Below, piece by piece: positions 1 to 8,276 of a stretch of 56,853 nucleotides of DNA. Location of the stretch: positions 1 through 56,853 of the forward strand of contig JAFDCZ010000009.1 of NCBI GenBank assembly GCA_019312665.1, given 5' to 3'. Source of the stretch: Deltaproteobacteria bacterium (GTDB lineage Bacteria; Myxococcota_A; UBA9160; UBA6930). The position numbers were made by a program, and so were the translations under genes. The notes below the pieces were generated by a model. It was given only the letters and a program-made list of their open reading frames with translations, was not told the DNA's origin and did no database searches. The first letter of the stretch is position 1, and every line of letters starts with the position of its first letter.

Positions 1-1
1 C

Positions 2-1315
2 TCAGTTCACGTCAACAACACTGATGGCCTGTTCATCAAAGATTACATCGCCAATGCTGCAGATCCGCGCGCCCGTATCAACGCAGGTGAATTCACCCCC
101 CAGGTCGCGCCCTTTATGTTGCCCATCTCTTCCCGGGGCCCCAACGGCTTGTCGCCAGATATCATCAAGCCGGATGTCATCGCCCCGGGCGTGGATGTTC
201 TGGCTGGTATTTCGCCCCTCCACCTGAGCCCGTGGCCTGTAGGTGAGCTGTTCATGTTTAATTACGGAACCTCCATGGCCTCCCCCCATGTGGCCGGTCT
301 GTTTGCCCTGCTGAAGCAGGCCCACCCGGACTGGACAGCGGCCATGGCCAAGTCCGCCCTGATGACGACCGCCTACCAGGCCGTCAACAAGGAAGACAAC
401 GCCACTCCCGCCGACCCATTTGATATGGGTGCGGGCCATGTCAATCCTGGTGGAAAGGAAGACAGGGGTTCCCCGTTTGACCCCGGGCTCGCCTATGACG
501 CCGGGTTGCCCGAATATACGGCCTTCACCTGTGGCCGTGGTCTCAACATATTTCCACCCGACACATGTGCAGTGATGGAATCGGCCGGCGTTCCGTCTGA
601 CGCCAGCAACCTGAACCTGCCTTCGCTCGGCATCGGCGACTTTGCGGGCACCGAGACACTCGTGCGCACCGTCACCAGCGTGGCGAGCGACCCAGGCTGG
701 CGTACCTACACCGTCGATGTGAATCCGCCTCCGGGGTACGTGGTCACCGTTTCGCCCACCACCATCAGTCTGGAGCAGGGCATAAGCGCCACCTATGAGG
801 TGACCGTCACCAATGCAGGCGCCCCGGGCGGCGAGTGGCGCTTCGGGTCCCTGAGCTGGTCCGATAGCACTGGCGATTACACGGTCCGCCGTCCCATCGC
901 GGTGCGAGGGAGCCTACTCGACTCAGACGGCGACGGGGTGCTGGACGCCACCGACAACTGCGTCGACATCTCCAATCCCACCCAAGACGACGCCGACACA
1001 GATGGAATCGGCGACGCGTGTGATTCCGCTTGCGCCGACGGCCTCGACAACGATGGCGACGGTTTCACGGACTTTGCCGGCGGTGATCCCGGCTGCTTCA
1101 ATGGCGGCTTTTTCACCGAGAGCCCTCAGTGCCAGGACGGAATCGACAACGACGGGGAACTGGGCACCGACTTTGACGGTGGAGTCTCCGCGGGAGCGAC
1201 CCCTGATCCGAACGGAGCCGACCCTGATTGCGCACTGTCCTTTCGCAACAGGGAGGCAACGAAGGCGAGTTGCGGCATCGGATTCGAGCTGAGCGTGGGT
1301 ACGCTCCCGAAATGA
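2..1315 (+). CDS. Secreted subtilisin-like (S8) serine peptidase, 3' part
   Basis: The frame is open from the first bases of the window, so the N-terminus (signal peptide, catalytic Asp and His) lies outside. What remains is 437 residues. The catalytic serine is in GTSMASPHVAG (Ser codon 272-274), preceded by SSRGPN and KPDVIAPGVDVLAG, the usual S8 order; the sequence before that looks like the end of a protease-associated insert. After the catalytic domain comes a fibronectin III-like domain as in plant-type subtilases, then a calcium-binding thrombospondin type 3 stretch (DSDGDGVLDATDNC and DTDGIGDACD), then two D-rich repeats of the GLDNDGDG type. The C-terminus reads CGIGFELSVGTLPK and stops. 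In related exported proteins a similar Cys-Gly-x-Gly start normally leads into a hydrophobic segment and an Arg-rich tail; that is missing here. Probably an extracellular or surface protease; substrate unknown. Confidence 0.88.
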   Translation, partial: SVHVNNTDGLFIKDYIANAADPRARINAGEFTPQVAPFMLPISSRGPNGLSPDIIKPDVIAPGVDVLAGISPLHLSPWPVGELFMFNYGTSMASPHVAGLFALLKQAHPDWTAAMAKSALMTTAYQAVNKEDNATPADPFDMGAGHVNPGGKEDRGSPFDPGLAYDAGLPEYTAFTCGRGLNIFPPDTCAVMESAGVPSDASNLNLPSLGIGDFAGTETLVRTVTSVASDPGWRTYTVDVNPPPGYVVTVSPTTISLEQGISATYEVTVTNAGAPGGEWRFGSLSWSDSTGDYTVRRPIAVRGSLLDSDGDGVLDATDNCVDISNPTQDDADTDGIGDACDSACADGLDNDGDGFTDFAGGDPGCFNGGFFTESPQCQDGIDNDGELGTDFDGGVSAGATPDPNGADPDCALSFRNREATKASCGIGFELSVGTLPK

Positions 1316-1662
1316 CTCGCCCCACGCTCCCGCCCTGCCCGGCTGCGGTCAGCCTCTCCCCAGCGACGATCCAATGGACTGGCACCTGGTCCACCCCCGA
1401 GGCCCGGCGGGCGCCCTGCGGGCCCTCATAAGCGGTATCCGCTAGCCTTACAGCGGCGAGGTCTTCGATCGGTTCCCTGGCACGGCCTTCGGCCCTGCCT
1501 CTGCTTCCCGTCGCATCCCTTGAAGTCCCGGACCCATTCGCGACCACGGTGTCGCACCAGGTTCCGGGTCGTCCCTGCGACGGGCCCCCGTTCGGATCGT
1601 CCGAACCCGGAACCGGAGCTATACGCGGTCCCTGCACGAGCCGAGGCCGCGCGGAACAATTC
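1316..1662. other. Intergenic region, no gene seen
   Basis: These 347 bases separate the peptidase stop from the RRM-protein start. No protein-like frame is convincing on either strand. The only clear structure is the inverted repeat at 1560-1614, listed separately. A GC-rich self-complementary patch near 1402-1427 could help end peptidase transcription, but it has no T-tract. No confident -10/-35 pair was found. Confidence 0.5.
1560..1614 (+). promoter_or_regulatory. Structured leader upstream of the RRM protein
   Basis: A perfect 10-bp outer stem pairs 1560-1569 with 1605-1614 (GGTTCCGGGT with ACCCGGAACC). Inside it, GTTCGGA (1590-1596) and TCCGAAC (1600-1606) form a competing hairpin that shares bases 1605-1606 with the outer stem, so two alternative folds are possible. 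The element ends about 48 nt before the RRM-protein start codon and would lie in its 5' UTR if transcription starts upstream. A regulatory role is inference from position and pairing. Confidence 0.4.
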
Positions 1663-1953
1663 ATGAGCAAGAAACTATACGTCGGTAACCTTCCCTTTTC
1701 TGCCACCGAGCAGGAACTTCGCGACCTCTTCAGTGCCCACGGCAGCGTGGACACCGTGAACGTCATCACGGACCGCGAGACGGGCCGCGCTCGCGGCTTC
1801 GCCTTCGTCGAGATGAGCGAGGAGAGCGCCGCCAGCGACGCGATCCGCGCCCTCGACGGCAGCGACATGGGCGGTCGCCCGCTTCGCGTCAACGAGGCAG
1901 AGGACAAGCGCGGTGGCGGTGGCGGCGGCGGCGGCGGCGGCTACCGCCGGTAA
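1663..1953 (+). CDS. Small RRM-domain RNA-binding protein
   Basis: A 96-residue protein with a single RNA recognition motif. RNP2 is LYVGNL near residue 5 and RNP1 is RGFAFVEM near residue 46, with the expected aromatic positions, followed by a Gly-rich tail (about ten Gly) ending YRR. This is the architecture of small bacterial cold-inducible RRM proteins, which bind single-stranded RNA and may act as RNA chaperones. An upstream in-frame ATG at 1549 would add 38 residues with no domain character, so the ATG at 1663 (MSKKLYVGN) is chosen, although no strong Shine-Dalgarno precedes it. A good terminator follows 7 nt after the stop, so the gene is probably monocistronic. The RNA target is unknown. 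Confidence 0.9.
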   Translation: MSKKLYVGNLPFSATEQELRDLFSAHGSVDTVNVITDRETGRARGFAFVEMSEESAASDAIRALDGSDMGGRPLRVNEAEDKRGGGGGGGGGGYRR

Positions 1954-1960
1954 GGCTCCA

Positions 1961-1994
1961 GAGGAAGCGGGTGCCACGAGGTGCCCGCTTCCTC
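1961..1994 (+). terminator. Rho-independent-type terminator after the RRM gene
   Basis: GAGGAAGCGGG pairs with CCCGCTTCCTC, extended inward by two G-U and two G-C pairs to a 15-bp stem with a 4-nt loop (ACGA). A pyrimidine-rich tail with short T runs follows (1995-2010). Strong stem, weak T-tract. Confidence 0.65.
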
Positions 1995-2335
1995 GAACCT
2001 TCCTTTCCCCGCTGGATCGGAAGCCTCGCCACTCCCCTTGGACCGAGGCGTCTTCCGCGAACCCGGCCATGCCTTCCCTTCGTCGGGTCGGCGGCCGAGA
2101 TCAGAAGTCGATCTGGAGCTTCGCCGGGGCGACTCCCACGTCTCCGTCGCCCGCGACGTGATCCCACGGAGACAACCGGATCAAGCATGCCCTGTACGCC
2201 GAGGAGTTGGCGAAGCTGGGGCCCCGCCTTCCCCCGGTCTTGGGATGGAGGCGTGTATGCAGTTCTCGATGCTCGGCCTGGCAGTGTTCGTGGCGGTCTA
2301 GGTGCTCAGCCTACCCGGCTATGCCCAGCCGATGC

Positions 2336-2919
2336 GAACAGCAGGCGGCTGTGATCGCGGCCATTCCGTTTGAGCGCAGAGGCATCTTCATTGCCATGCG
2401 CCACACGTTGCGGCCGGGCGAGGCTCGTGCCGTCGACCTGCTGCGCTGGAACGAGCCCGACATGCTCGTCCAACGTTGGCATCAAGGGGCACTCCGCGAA
2501 CGCTCCGATCCCCGCGGCCTGAAGGAAGGCGACTGGCGCGTCGTTGGCGCCGACGACGAGTTGGTCAAGCGGGTGCGGTGGCGCATCGACCAGGCGTGCC
2601 CCGAGGAGCGCCTGAAGCGCGCGAATGTCCCGCTTTTCCCGAACCCCGAAGCGCTCGGCGGGTGGTGGAGCCCCACGCGATCGACCGGGAGTGCCGCTGG
2701 GCGTGCACTCGGGCCGGAGTTCCCTGCGTCTCGGTGTATCCCGGGACGAAGTGCTCAACAGCGACCGACCTGATCCGCCAGGGCGTGAGCCCCAAGCTGC
2801 TGCAGCGGTTCCTCGGCCACGCAGACCAGCGCAGCACGGATGGCTACGTGGTGCTGGCCGAGGCGGAGGTGAAGGACCTGGTGCGTGGTACAAGCGTGGC
2901 ACAAGGCGATGATGCGTAG
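2336..2919 (+). pseudogene. Frameshifted tyrosine recombinase (phage integrase) remnant
   Basis: Two adjacent frames together read as the catalytic half of a tyrosine recombinase. The first (about 2336-2675) has EQQAAVIAAIPFERRGIF and LRPGEARAVDLLRW, the usual region around the first catalytic Arg. The second (about 2676-2919) has GTKCSTATDLIRQGVSPK, LLQRFLGHADQRSTDGY and a short tail, the usual HxxR...GH...Y region. A frameshift near 2670-2680 separates them. The position usually held by His before the second box reads Cys. There is no intact N-terminal core-binding domain upstream. The fragment ends about 50 bp from a tRNA gene, the classic place for an integrase, so it is probably the decayed end of an old integrated element. 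No att repeat was identified. Confidence 0.75.
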
Positions 2920-2968
2920 TGTCACGAGGCGAAAAACCTAACGGAACCGAACGCGTAGCAACGCTGCC

Positions 2969-3045
2969 TGGTGGGGCGTACTGGACTCGAACCAGTGACC
3001 TCCGCGGTGTGAGCACGGCGCTCTAGCCAACTGAGCTAACGCCCC
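2969..3045 (-). tRNA. tRNA-Val (anticodon CAC)
   Basis: On the minus strand the acceptor GGGGCGT pairs with ACGCCCC. The D-arm is GCTC/GAGC, the anticodon stem is CCGTG/CGCGG with loop CTCACAC (anticodon CAC, reading GUG), and the T-arm is ACTGG-TTCGAGT-CCAGT. The discriminator base is A and CCA is encoded at the 3' end (2971-2969). All stems close, so the gene looks functional. A degenerate integrase lies directly beside its 3' side. Confidence 0.95.
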
Positions 3046-3144
3046 AGGAGGACCTAAGGCCCTGTGGGTCAAGGGGTTTTAGACGAGGGCCCCGGGCCGC
3101 GCAAGAGCGCTCAGCCAGGCTGGACGGATCGGACAATTCCGGCC

Positions 3145-4764
3145 TCAGTCGCCTTCGGTTTTTCTCGCCGCGGCTCTTGTCACGGCCGCCTTCACGAAGG
3201 CGGTAAAGAGCGGATGGGGCTCGAAGGGCGTGCTCTTGAATTCCGGATGGAACTGGCAGCCCACGAACCAGGGGTGATCCGCGATCTCGGCGACTTCCAC
3301 CAGTCGCCCATCCGGTGAGGTGCCGGACAGGACCAGCCCGGCCTCGGCGAGACGCTCGCGATACTCCGGGTTGAACTCGAGCCGATGCCGGTGACGCTCG
3401 GAGACTTCGAGGGTACCGTAGGCCTCCGCGGCCTTGGTGCCGGGCTCGAGATTGCAAGGATAGGCGCCCAGGCGCATCGTCGCGCCCTTGTCCTCCACGT
3501 CGCGTTGTTCCGGCAGGAAATCGATCACGGCGTGCGGCGTCTCCGGGTCCACCTCGCGAGAGTTCGCACCCGTCAGGCCCGCCACGTTTCGGGCGAACTC
3601 GATCACGGCCATCTGCATGCCGAAGCAGATGCCGAGGAAGGGTGTGCCGCTCTCACGGGCGTAGCGCACGGCGGTGATCTTGCCTTCCACGCCGCGGGCA
3701 CCGAAGCCGTGGGGCACGAGGATCGCGTCCACACCCTCGAACTCGTCGGCGCTCCCGATCTTTTCCGAATCGAAGTATTCGATGCTCACCTTCGCCCGGT
3801 TGGCGACCCCGGCATGGTGCAGCGCCTCATTCAAGCTCTTGTAGGCGTCCGTCAGGTCGACATATTTCCCGACCATCCCGATCCGCACCTCTCGCTCGGG
3901 ATGGCGGATGGCATGGACGAGCTTCTCCCAGGCGGTGAGGTTCGGCGAACCGGTCCAGATACCGAGCACCCGGGTGATCTTCTCGTCCAGCCCTTCGTCG
4001 GCGAAGACGAGCGGAACCTCGTAGATATGCTCCACGTCCTTGGCGGTGACCACCGCATCCTCATCCACATTGCAGAAGAGCGCGATCTTGGCCTTCACGG
4101 CGCGGGGCAGGAAACGATCCGTGCGACAAAGCAGGACGTCCGGCGCGATGCCGACGGCCTGAAGCTCCTTGACCGAATGCTGGAGTGGCTTGGTCTTGAG
4201 CTCGCCTACCGAGGGAATGAACGGCACCAACGCGAGGTGGACGTAACAGACATTCTCCCGGCCGACGTCATTGCGAGCCTGGCGAACGGCCTCGAGGAAC
4301 GGCAGCGATTCGATGTCGCCAACGGTTCCGCCGACTTCGACGATCAGCAGGTCTGCACCTTCCGCAGCCAGGTGGATCCGCTTCTTGATCTCGTCGGTGA
4401 TATGCGGGATGACCTGGACCGTGCCGCCCAGGTAGTCGCCTTTGCGCTCGTTGCTGATCACCGTGTTGTACACACTCCCGGCGGTCACGTTGTTGACCTG
4501 GCCCGTGCGGGTGCGGGTGAAACGCTCGTAATGCCCCAGGTCGAGGTCCGTCTCGGCGCCATCGTCCGTGACGAACACCTCACCGTGCTGGATCGGATTC
4601 ATCGTGCCCGGATCGACGTTCAGATAGGGATCGAGCTTCAGGAAGGCGACCCGTAAGCCCCGGGCTTCCAGCAGGGCCCCGATGGCCGCTGCGGACAATC
4701 CCTTCCCGAGGCCCGAAAGGACCCCTCCGGTGACGAAGATGAACTTCTTGGGGCGCGTGGTCAT
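3145..4764 (-). CDS. pyrG: CTP synthase
   Basis: A 539-residue CTP synthase, which makes CTP from UTP, ATP and glutamine in the last step of pyrimidine nucleotide synthesis. The N-terminal synthetase domain has the P-loop region [10 protein letters not shown] near residues 14-23. The C-terminal class I glutamine amidotransferase domain has the nucleophile motif FLGICFGMQ and the later FHPEFKS histidine-glutamate pair. Length and ends are normal for the family. It is the last gene of the minus-strand block and follows the Nudix gene by 15 bp, so the two are probably co-transcribed. About 100 bp without a gene separates its stop from tRNA-Val. Confidence 0.98.
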   Translation of the reverse strand: MTTRPKKFIFVTGGVLSGLGKGLSAAAIGALLEARGLRVAFLKLDPYLNVDPGTMNPIQHGEVFVTDDGAETDLDLGHYERFTRTRTGQVNNVTAGSVYNTVISNERKGDYLGGTVQVIPHITDEIKKRIHLAAEGADLLIVEVGGTVGDIESLPFLEAVRQARNDVGRENVCYVHLALVPFIPSVGELKTKPLQHSVKELQAVGIAPDVLLCRTDRFLPRAVKAKIALFCNVDEDAVVTAKDVEHIYEVPLVFADEGLDEKITRVLGIWTGSPNLTAWEKLVHAIRHPEREVRIGMVGKYVDLTDAYKSLNEALHHAGVANRAKVSIEYFDSEKIGSADEFEGVDAILVPHGFGARGVEGKITAVRYARESGTPFLGICFGMQMAVIEFARNVAGLTGANSREVDPETPHAVIDFLPEQRDVEDKGATMRLGAYPCNLEPGTKAAEAYGTLEVSERHRHRLEFNPEYRERLAEAGLVLSGTSPDGRLVEVAEIADHPWFVGCQFHPEFKSTPFEPHPLFTAFVKAAVTRAAARKTEGD

Positions 4765-4779
4765 GAGCTCTCCTGGAGT

Positions 4780-5250
4780 CTATCGGATGGCGGCGGCGCT
4801 TTCGCCGGCCCGCACATCGTCGATACGAATCTGGTGGATGGGAACGAAGGGCTCCGGCAGCCCCTCAGGCGCGAAATAACCGATCTCGAGGGTCTCTTCC
4901 GGCGTGGTGGGCTCGCCCTGCCCGACCGGCGTGCCCTCGAAGCACAGGTTCACGGATTGCACACGATTGCCGTCCGGGTAGGCGATCACCTGACGGCCGG
5001 GCTCGGAATAGACACCGATCAATCGGCCAACGGTGATGCGCACGCCGGTCTCTTCTTCGACCTCGCGGGCCGCCGCTGCGGCCACGTTCTCGCCGGCCTC
5101 GACGTAGCCGCCCGGCAAGCCCCAATGACCGTTGTCGCTGCGGCGCATCAGCAGTAGCGGGCTGCCGGGACCGGCGCTCCACACCACTGCTGATACCGAG
5201 AGGCGGATCTCCGTCGGATCTGCGGCAAAATACGACGTGGAAGCCGTCAT
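4780..5250 (-). CDS. Nudix hydrolase
   Basis: A protein of about 156 residues with a complete Nudix box, GGYVEAGENVAAAAAREV followed by EEETGV, matching Gx5Ex7REUxEExGU. These residues bind the divalent metal used to hydrolyse nucleoside-diphosphate-linked substrates. The N-terminal SVSAVVWSAG strand and the RRSDNGHWGLPGG segment are typical. The substrate cannot be told from sequence; an NTP-pool cleaning role would fit its position just upstream of pyrG. I chose the ATG at 5250 (MTASTSYF); an in-frame ATG at 5280 would add ten residues. Confidence 0.88.
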   Translation of the reverse strand: MTASTSYFAADPTEIRLSVSAVVWSAGPGSPLLLMRRSDNGHWGLPGGYVEAGENVAAAAAREVEEETGVRITVGRLIGVYSEPGRQVIAYPDGNRVQSVNLCFEGTPVGQGEPTTPEETLEIGYFAPEGLPEPFVPIHQIRIDDVRAGESAAAIR

Positions 5251-5414
5251 GAGCCTGGCGATCCGGAACTTGCCGCGCACGGCGATGCCGTGGGGGAATG
5301 CGACGGGACCGAACGGATGTCTCTCACCCCGAAGGAGTTCGGAGGGTTGTAGCGCCCGTGTGTCGGCGCCGCAATTTTCGCGGCCCGAGACGCTGTTTCA
5401 GACGCGGCCGGGCC

Positions 5415-6449
5415 TCAGGGCGCGAACGGCGCCTCGCCGAGCCCGGCCGTCTCCTCGAAGCCCGCCATCAGGTTCAGGCATTGAACGCCCTGCCCGGAAG
5501 CGCCCTTCACCAGGTTGTCGATCGCGGCCAGGACCACGAGCGTTCCGTTGCGCTCGTCGGCAATGACGTTCACGTCGCAGAAGTTGCTGCCCCGCACACT
5601 GTTGATCTGGGGCGCCTCGCCCGCCGGCAGCATCCGCACGAAGGGCTCGTCCGCCCAGGCCTCGGCCAGGATCGCCCGCGCCTGGTCTTCGCCGAGCGGC
5701 TGTTTCGTGCGCAGGTAGATCGTGCTCAGCATGCCGCGAACTGTGGGCAGCAGATGGGGGACGAAGCTCACCCGCACCTCGGAGCCCGCCGCGAGGCTGG
5801 CCTCCTGCTCGATCTCCGGGCCATGACGGTGCGCGGTGACCGCGTAGGCCATCGCGTTGCCGTCCATCTCCGCCATCAGGTAGGTATCGGCCAGTTTGCG
5901 GCCAGCGCCGGAAACCCCGGATTTGCTGTCGATATGGATTCCCTCAGTGTGGACGACTCCGGCCCGGAGGAAAGGCACCATGGGGATCAACACCGAGGTC
6001 GGATAGCAACCGGCGGCGGCGACGAGATCTGCGTTGCGGATCTCCTCCCGGTAGAGTTCGGGCAAGCCATACACGCCCTGCCCAAACAGCTCCGGGGCGC
6101 CGTGGGGGCCATACCAGGCCTCGTACAACGCCGGGTCGGAGAAGCGGAAATCCGCCGAGAGATCCACCACCCGTACCCCGCCCTTGCGCAGGCCGGCAGC
6201 AATCGGCGCGGCCGTGGCGTGGGGGAGGCAAAGGATCGCCGCATCGGCCCTGGTGGCGAGCGCCTCCGGATTGGCGTTTTCGAAGTCCAGATCGATGACA
6301 CCCCGGAACGCCGGGAAGGCATCGCCCACAGGCTGACCCGCCCGTTGCTCGCTGGTCGCTGCAACGATTTCGCAGTTCGGATGGCGATGCAGGATGCGCA
6401 GCGATTCGAGCCCGGTGTATCCGCTCGCTCCAACGACGGCAATCCGCAT
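5415..6449 (-). CDS. argC: N-acetyl-gamma-glutamyl-phosphate reductase
   Basis: A 344-residue ArgC, which reduces N-acetylglutamyl phosphate to the semialdehyde with NADPH in arginine synthesis. The N-terminal nucleotide-binding motif is VVGASGYTG (residues 5-13), and the catalytic cysteine sits in AAGCYPTS. The conserved GVSGAGRK and HRHGPEIEQE segments are present. It follows the rplM-rpsI operon in the order truA-rplM-rpsI-argC known from deltaproteobacteria. A strong terminator separates it from rpsI, so it probably has its own promoter in 6450-6484. argJ, another gene of the pathway, is also in this window at 22827-24026. Confidence 0.97.
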   Translation of the reverse strand: MRIAVVGASGYTGLESLRILHRHPNCEIVAATSEQRAGQPVGDAFPAFRGVIDLDFENANPEALATRADAAILCLPHATAAPIAAGLRKGGVRVVDLSADFRFSDPALYEAWYGPHGAPELFGQGVYGLPELYREEIRNADLVAAAGCYPTSVLIPMVPFLRAGVVHTEGIHIDSKSGVSGAGRKLADTYLMAEMDGNAMAYAVTAHRHGPEIEQEASLAAGSEVRVSFVPHLLPTVRGMLSTIYLRTKQPLGEDQARAILAEAWADEPFVRMLPAGEAPQINSVRGSNFCDVNVIADERNGTLVVLAAIDNLVKGASGQGVQCLNLMAGFEETAGLGEAPFAP

Positions 6450-6484
6450 GATCGATCTCCTAGGGTCAGCCTGCCCTCAGCTGA

Positions 6485-6517
6485 AATGCAAAACGGGAGG
6501 CCCGAAGGCCTCCCGTT
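6485..6517 (-). terminator. Rho-independent terminator of rplM-rpsI
   Basis: On the minus strand AACGGGAGGCC (6517-6507) pairs with GGCCTCCCGTT (6502-6492) around a TTCG tetraloop: an 11-bp perfect stem with a very stable loop. TTGCATTT follows. It starts about 24 nt after the rpsI stop. Confidence 0.85.
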
Positions 6518-6541
6518 CGCAAACGATTCTTTGAAAGAGGC

Positions 6542-6892
6542 CTAGCGCTTCGAGAACTGGAAACGCGCACGCGCGCCGCGCTGCCCGTACTTCTTCCGCT
6601 CGATCTTCCGCGCATCGCGGGTCAGGAAGCCAGCCTTCTTCAGCGCCGGCCGCTGAGCCGGGTCGAGCTTTTCCAACGCCCGCGCAATGCTGTGGCGCAA
6701 TGCGCCCGCCTGGCCGGAGACGCCGCCGCCCTTGATGCTGGCGATGATGTCGTACTGGCCCTCGCGCGGGAAGTACTCCTCGAGCGGCCGGCCATTCACG
6801 ATGATCGTACCCACGCCGAGCTTCACCCGGACGCGAGCCACGGAGGTCTTGCGGCGGCCGGTTGCGGCGGTACTGGTCTGCACTTCAGTCAA
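6542..6892 (-). CDS. rpsI: 30S ribosomal protein uS9 with an internal deletion
   Basis: uS9 of the small subunit; its C-terminal tail reaches the P-site tRNA. The family signatures [31 protein letters not shown] and the C-terminal FQFSKR are intact. The protein is only 116 residues, against about 130 in most bacteria. The shortfall is at one place: between EEYF and KGGGVSGQ there are 13 residues ([13 protein letters not shown]) where E. coli has 29, so about 16 residues are missing in frame near codons 44-45 (about 6755-6766). The reading frame is otherwise clean. It may be a true lineage variant or an assembly or sequencing deletion. The start overlaps the rplM stop by 8 nt. Confidence 0.95.
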   Translation of the reverse strand: MTEVQTSTAATGRRKTSVARVRVKLGVGTIIVNGRPLEEYFPREGQYDIIASIKGGGVSGQAGALRHSIARALEKLDPAQRPALKKAGFLTRDARKIERKKYGQRGARARFQFSKR

Positions 6893-7337
6893 GGACGAGC
6901 TCCTCGGGCTTTTGAGCCGCGTGGGGATGATCGGGACCGGCGTAGACCTTGAGCTTGCTGAGCATCTTCCGGCCTAGTGCGTTCTTGGGGATCATGCCGC
7001 GGACGGCGTTGCGCACGACCCGGTCCGCATACGGGCCGGCGAGCAGCTTGTCCGCGGTGATCGATTTGAGGCCACCGGCCCAACCCGAGTGGCGGTAATA
7101 GGTCTTCAACTCACGCTTGCGGCCCGTGAGCTTCACCTTCTCGGCGTTGATCACGATGACGAAATCGCCGGTATCGACGTGAGGCGTGTACGTGGGCTTG
7201 TGCTTGCCGCGAAGGATCGTCGCAACGCGGGTCGCGAGGCGGCCGAGCACGAGGTCTTTGGCGTCCACGACGAGCCAGCGCCGTTCGACGTCAGCGAGCT
7301 TGGCGCTCTGAGTGGCCAGGTGGGCCTGGGCTCCCAT
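6885..7337 (-). CDS. rplM: 50S ribosomal protein uL13
   Basis: A 150-residue uL13, an early-assembly protein of the large subunit. Recognisable segments are [71 protein letters not shown] and the C-terminal [12 protein letters not shown]. The open frame runs up to 7538, but the extra N-terminus is translation of the palindrome at 7426-7526, so I chose the ATG at 7337 ([10 protein letters not shown]). That adds about 17 residues before the conserved core. A good promoter candidate lies 55-85 bp upstream. First gene of the rplM-rpsI operon. Confidence 0.96.
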   Translation of the reverse strand: MGAQAHLATQSAKLADVERRWLVVDAKDLVLGRLATRVATILRGKHKPTYTPHVDTGDFVIVINAEKVKLTGRKRELKTYYRHSGWAGGLKSITADKLLAGPYADRVVRNAVRGMIPKNALGRKMLSKLKVYAGPDHPHAAQKPEELVLD

Positions 7338-7392
7338 CGGATGCAGTCCTCTCTTAGGGCTCACGCGCGCAGAGCGCGGCGGCGAGCGCTGT

Positions 7393-7421
7393 TCGATAGC
7401 AAGCCTATCCCCCGGGGTCAA
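7393..7421 (-). promoter_or_regulatory. Candidate sigma-70 promoter for rplM-rpsI
   Basis: On the minus strand TTGACC (7421-7416), a 17-bp spacer and TATCGA (7398-7393), placed 56-84 bp upstream of the rplM start. The -35 box matches 5 of 6; the -10 is weaker. The palindrome edge (7426) is only 4 bp upstream of the -35 box. Confidence 0.5.
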
Positions 7422-7425
7422 GCAG

Positions 7426-7526
7426 GGGAGAGTGGGGACGTTCTTTCCGCTGTTTCCGTTGCTGGCTTTCCCGCAGAGCGGGAAAGCCAGCAACGGAAAC
7501 AGCGGAAAGAACGTCCCCACTCTCCC
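7426..7526. repeat. Long perfect palindrome, copy 1 (49-bp arms, 3-nt loop)
   Basis: Bases 7426-7474 are the exact reverse complement of 7478-7526, with only AGA between. The element begins 4 bp after the truA stop and ends just upstream of the rplM promoter candidate. Bases 7434-7461 of its arm are identical to 22735-22762 of the second palindrome; the inner parts of the arms differ, yet each copy is internally perfect. It could work as a strong terminator or insulator between truA and rplM, or be a small mobile element of REP or MITE type. Confidence 0.95.
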
Positions 7527-7530
7527 GCCC

Positions 7531-8271
7531 TCAGGCATCGACTCGTACGAGGGTCAGGCCGAGGGCGGGCGCAGTGGGGCCGGCGGCCCTCCGATCCCGG
7601 GCGGCGAGCACGTCGACCGTCCAGGAGGGCGCTTGGCGGCCCACACCCACCTCCAGCAGCGTTCCGACCAGGTTCCGAACCATGTGGCGCAGGAACCCGT
7701 CTCCTTCGGCCTCAATCAAGACGGCGGCCCCTGCCTCGCCCGTCACATCCAGGCGGGCCAGGCTGCGGGTCGTTTCCGAGACGCTCGAACCGGCTGCCTG
7801 GAAGGAAGCAAAATCGTGCCTTCCCCGAAGGCATTCGCTGGCCGCCTGCATGGCCGGCAGATCCAGGCGTTGGGGGACATGGTGCCAGCGCCGCAGCCGG
7901 AGAGGCGAACGGCAGGCCGCATTCCAGATCTGATAGCGATACAGCTTGCCCGTCGCGGCGAAGCGGGGATTCCAGCCGTCCGGGGCGAAGGCCGCACCCG
8001 AGACGGCCATATCCGCCGGCAGTTTGGCGTTCAGAGCACGGGCCAATGTGTCGGGGGCGAGATCCGTTGCGAGGGCAGCGGCGACGAGCTGGCCTTCCGC
8101 ATGAACCCCGGCGTCCGTTCGACCAGCGGCTTTCACCGTGGCGGGGGCCCCGACGATCGCGGTGAGCGCGCCCTCCAGCTCGGCCTGCACCGAACGATGC
8201 CCCTCCGGCTGCCGCTGCCAGCCCTCGAAATCCGTCCCATCGTATTCGAGGGTCAGTCGAAACGTCGGCAT
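7531..8271 (-). CDS. truA: tRNA pseudouridine(38-40) synthase
   Basis: A 246-residue TruA, which converts uridines 38-40 of the tRNA anticodon stem to pseudouridine. The N-terminus [18 protein letters not shown] and the catalytic aspartate in [14 protein letters not shown] are standard. Later [12 protein letters not shown] and [19 protein letters not shown] are also conserved. The start at 8271 ([12 protein letters not shown]) fits the family; the open frame continues upstream only as an overlap with usg. It lies 5 bp after the usg stop, so it belongs to the leu-usg-truA transcript. The palindrome begins 4 bp beyond its stop codon. Confidence 0.97.
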   Translation of the reverse strand: MPTFRLTLEYDGTDFEGWQRQPEGHRSVQAELEGALTAIVGAPATVKAAGRTDAGVHAEGQLVAAALATDLAPDTLARALNAKLPADMAVSGAAFAPDGWNPRFAATGKLYRYQIWNAACRSPLRLRRWHHVPQRLDLPAMQAASECLRGRHDFASFQAAGSSVSETTRSLARLDVTGEAGAAVLIEAEGDGFLRHMVRNLVGTLLEVGVGRQAPSWTVDVLAARDRRAAGPTAPALGLTLVRVDA

Positions 8272-8276
8272 CGGGC

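Noticed and set aside
1402-1430. GC-rich self-complementary patch after the peptidase gene
   Set aside because: Short arms, no T-tract and 90 bp from the stop; not strong enough to call a terminator.
7338-7538. N-terminal extension of uL13 in the open frame
   Set aside because: It is the translation of the palindrome and promoter region; the conserved protein starts near the ATG at 7337.
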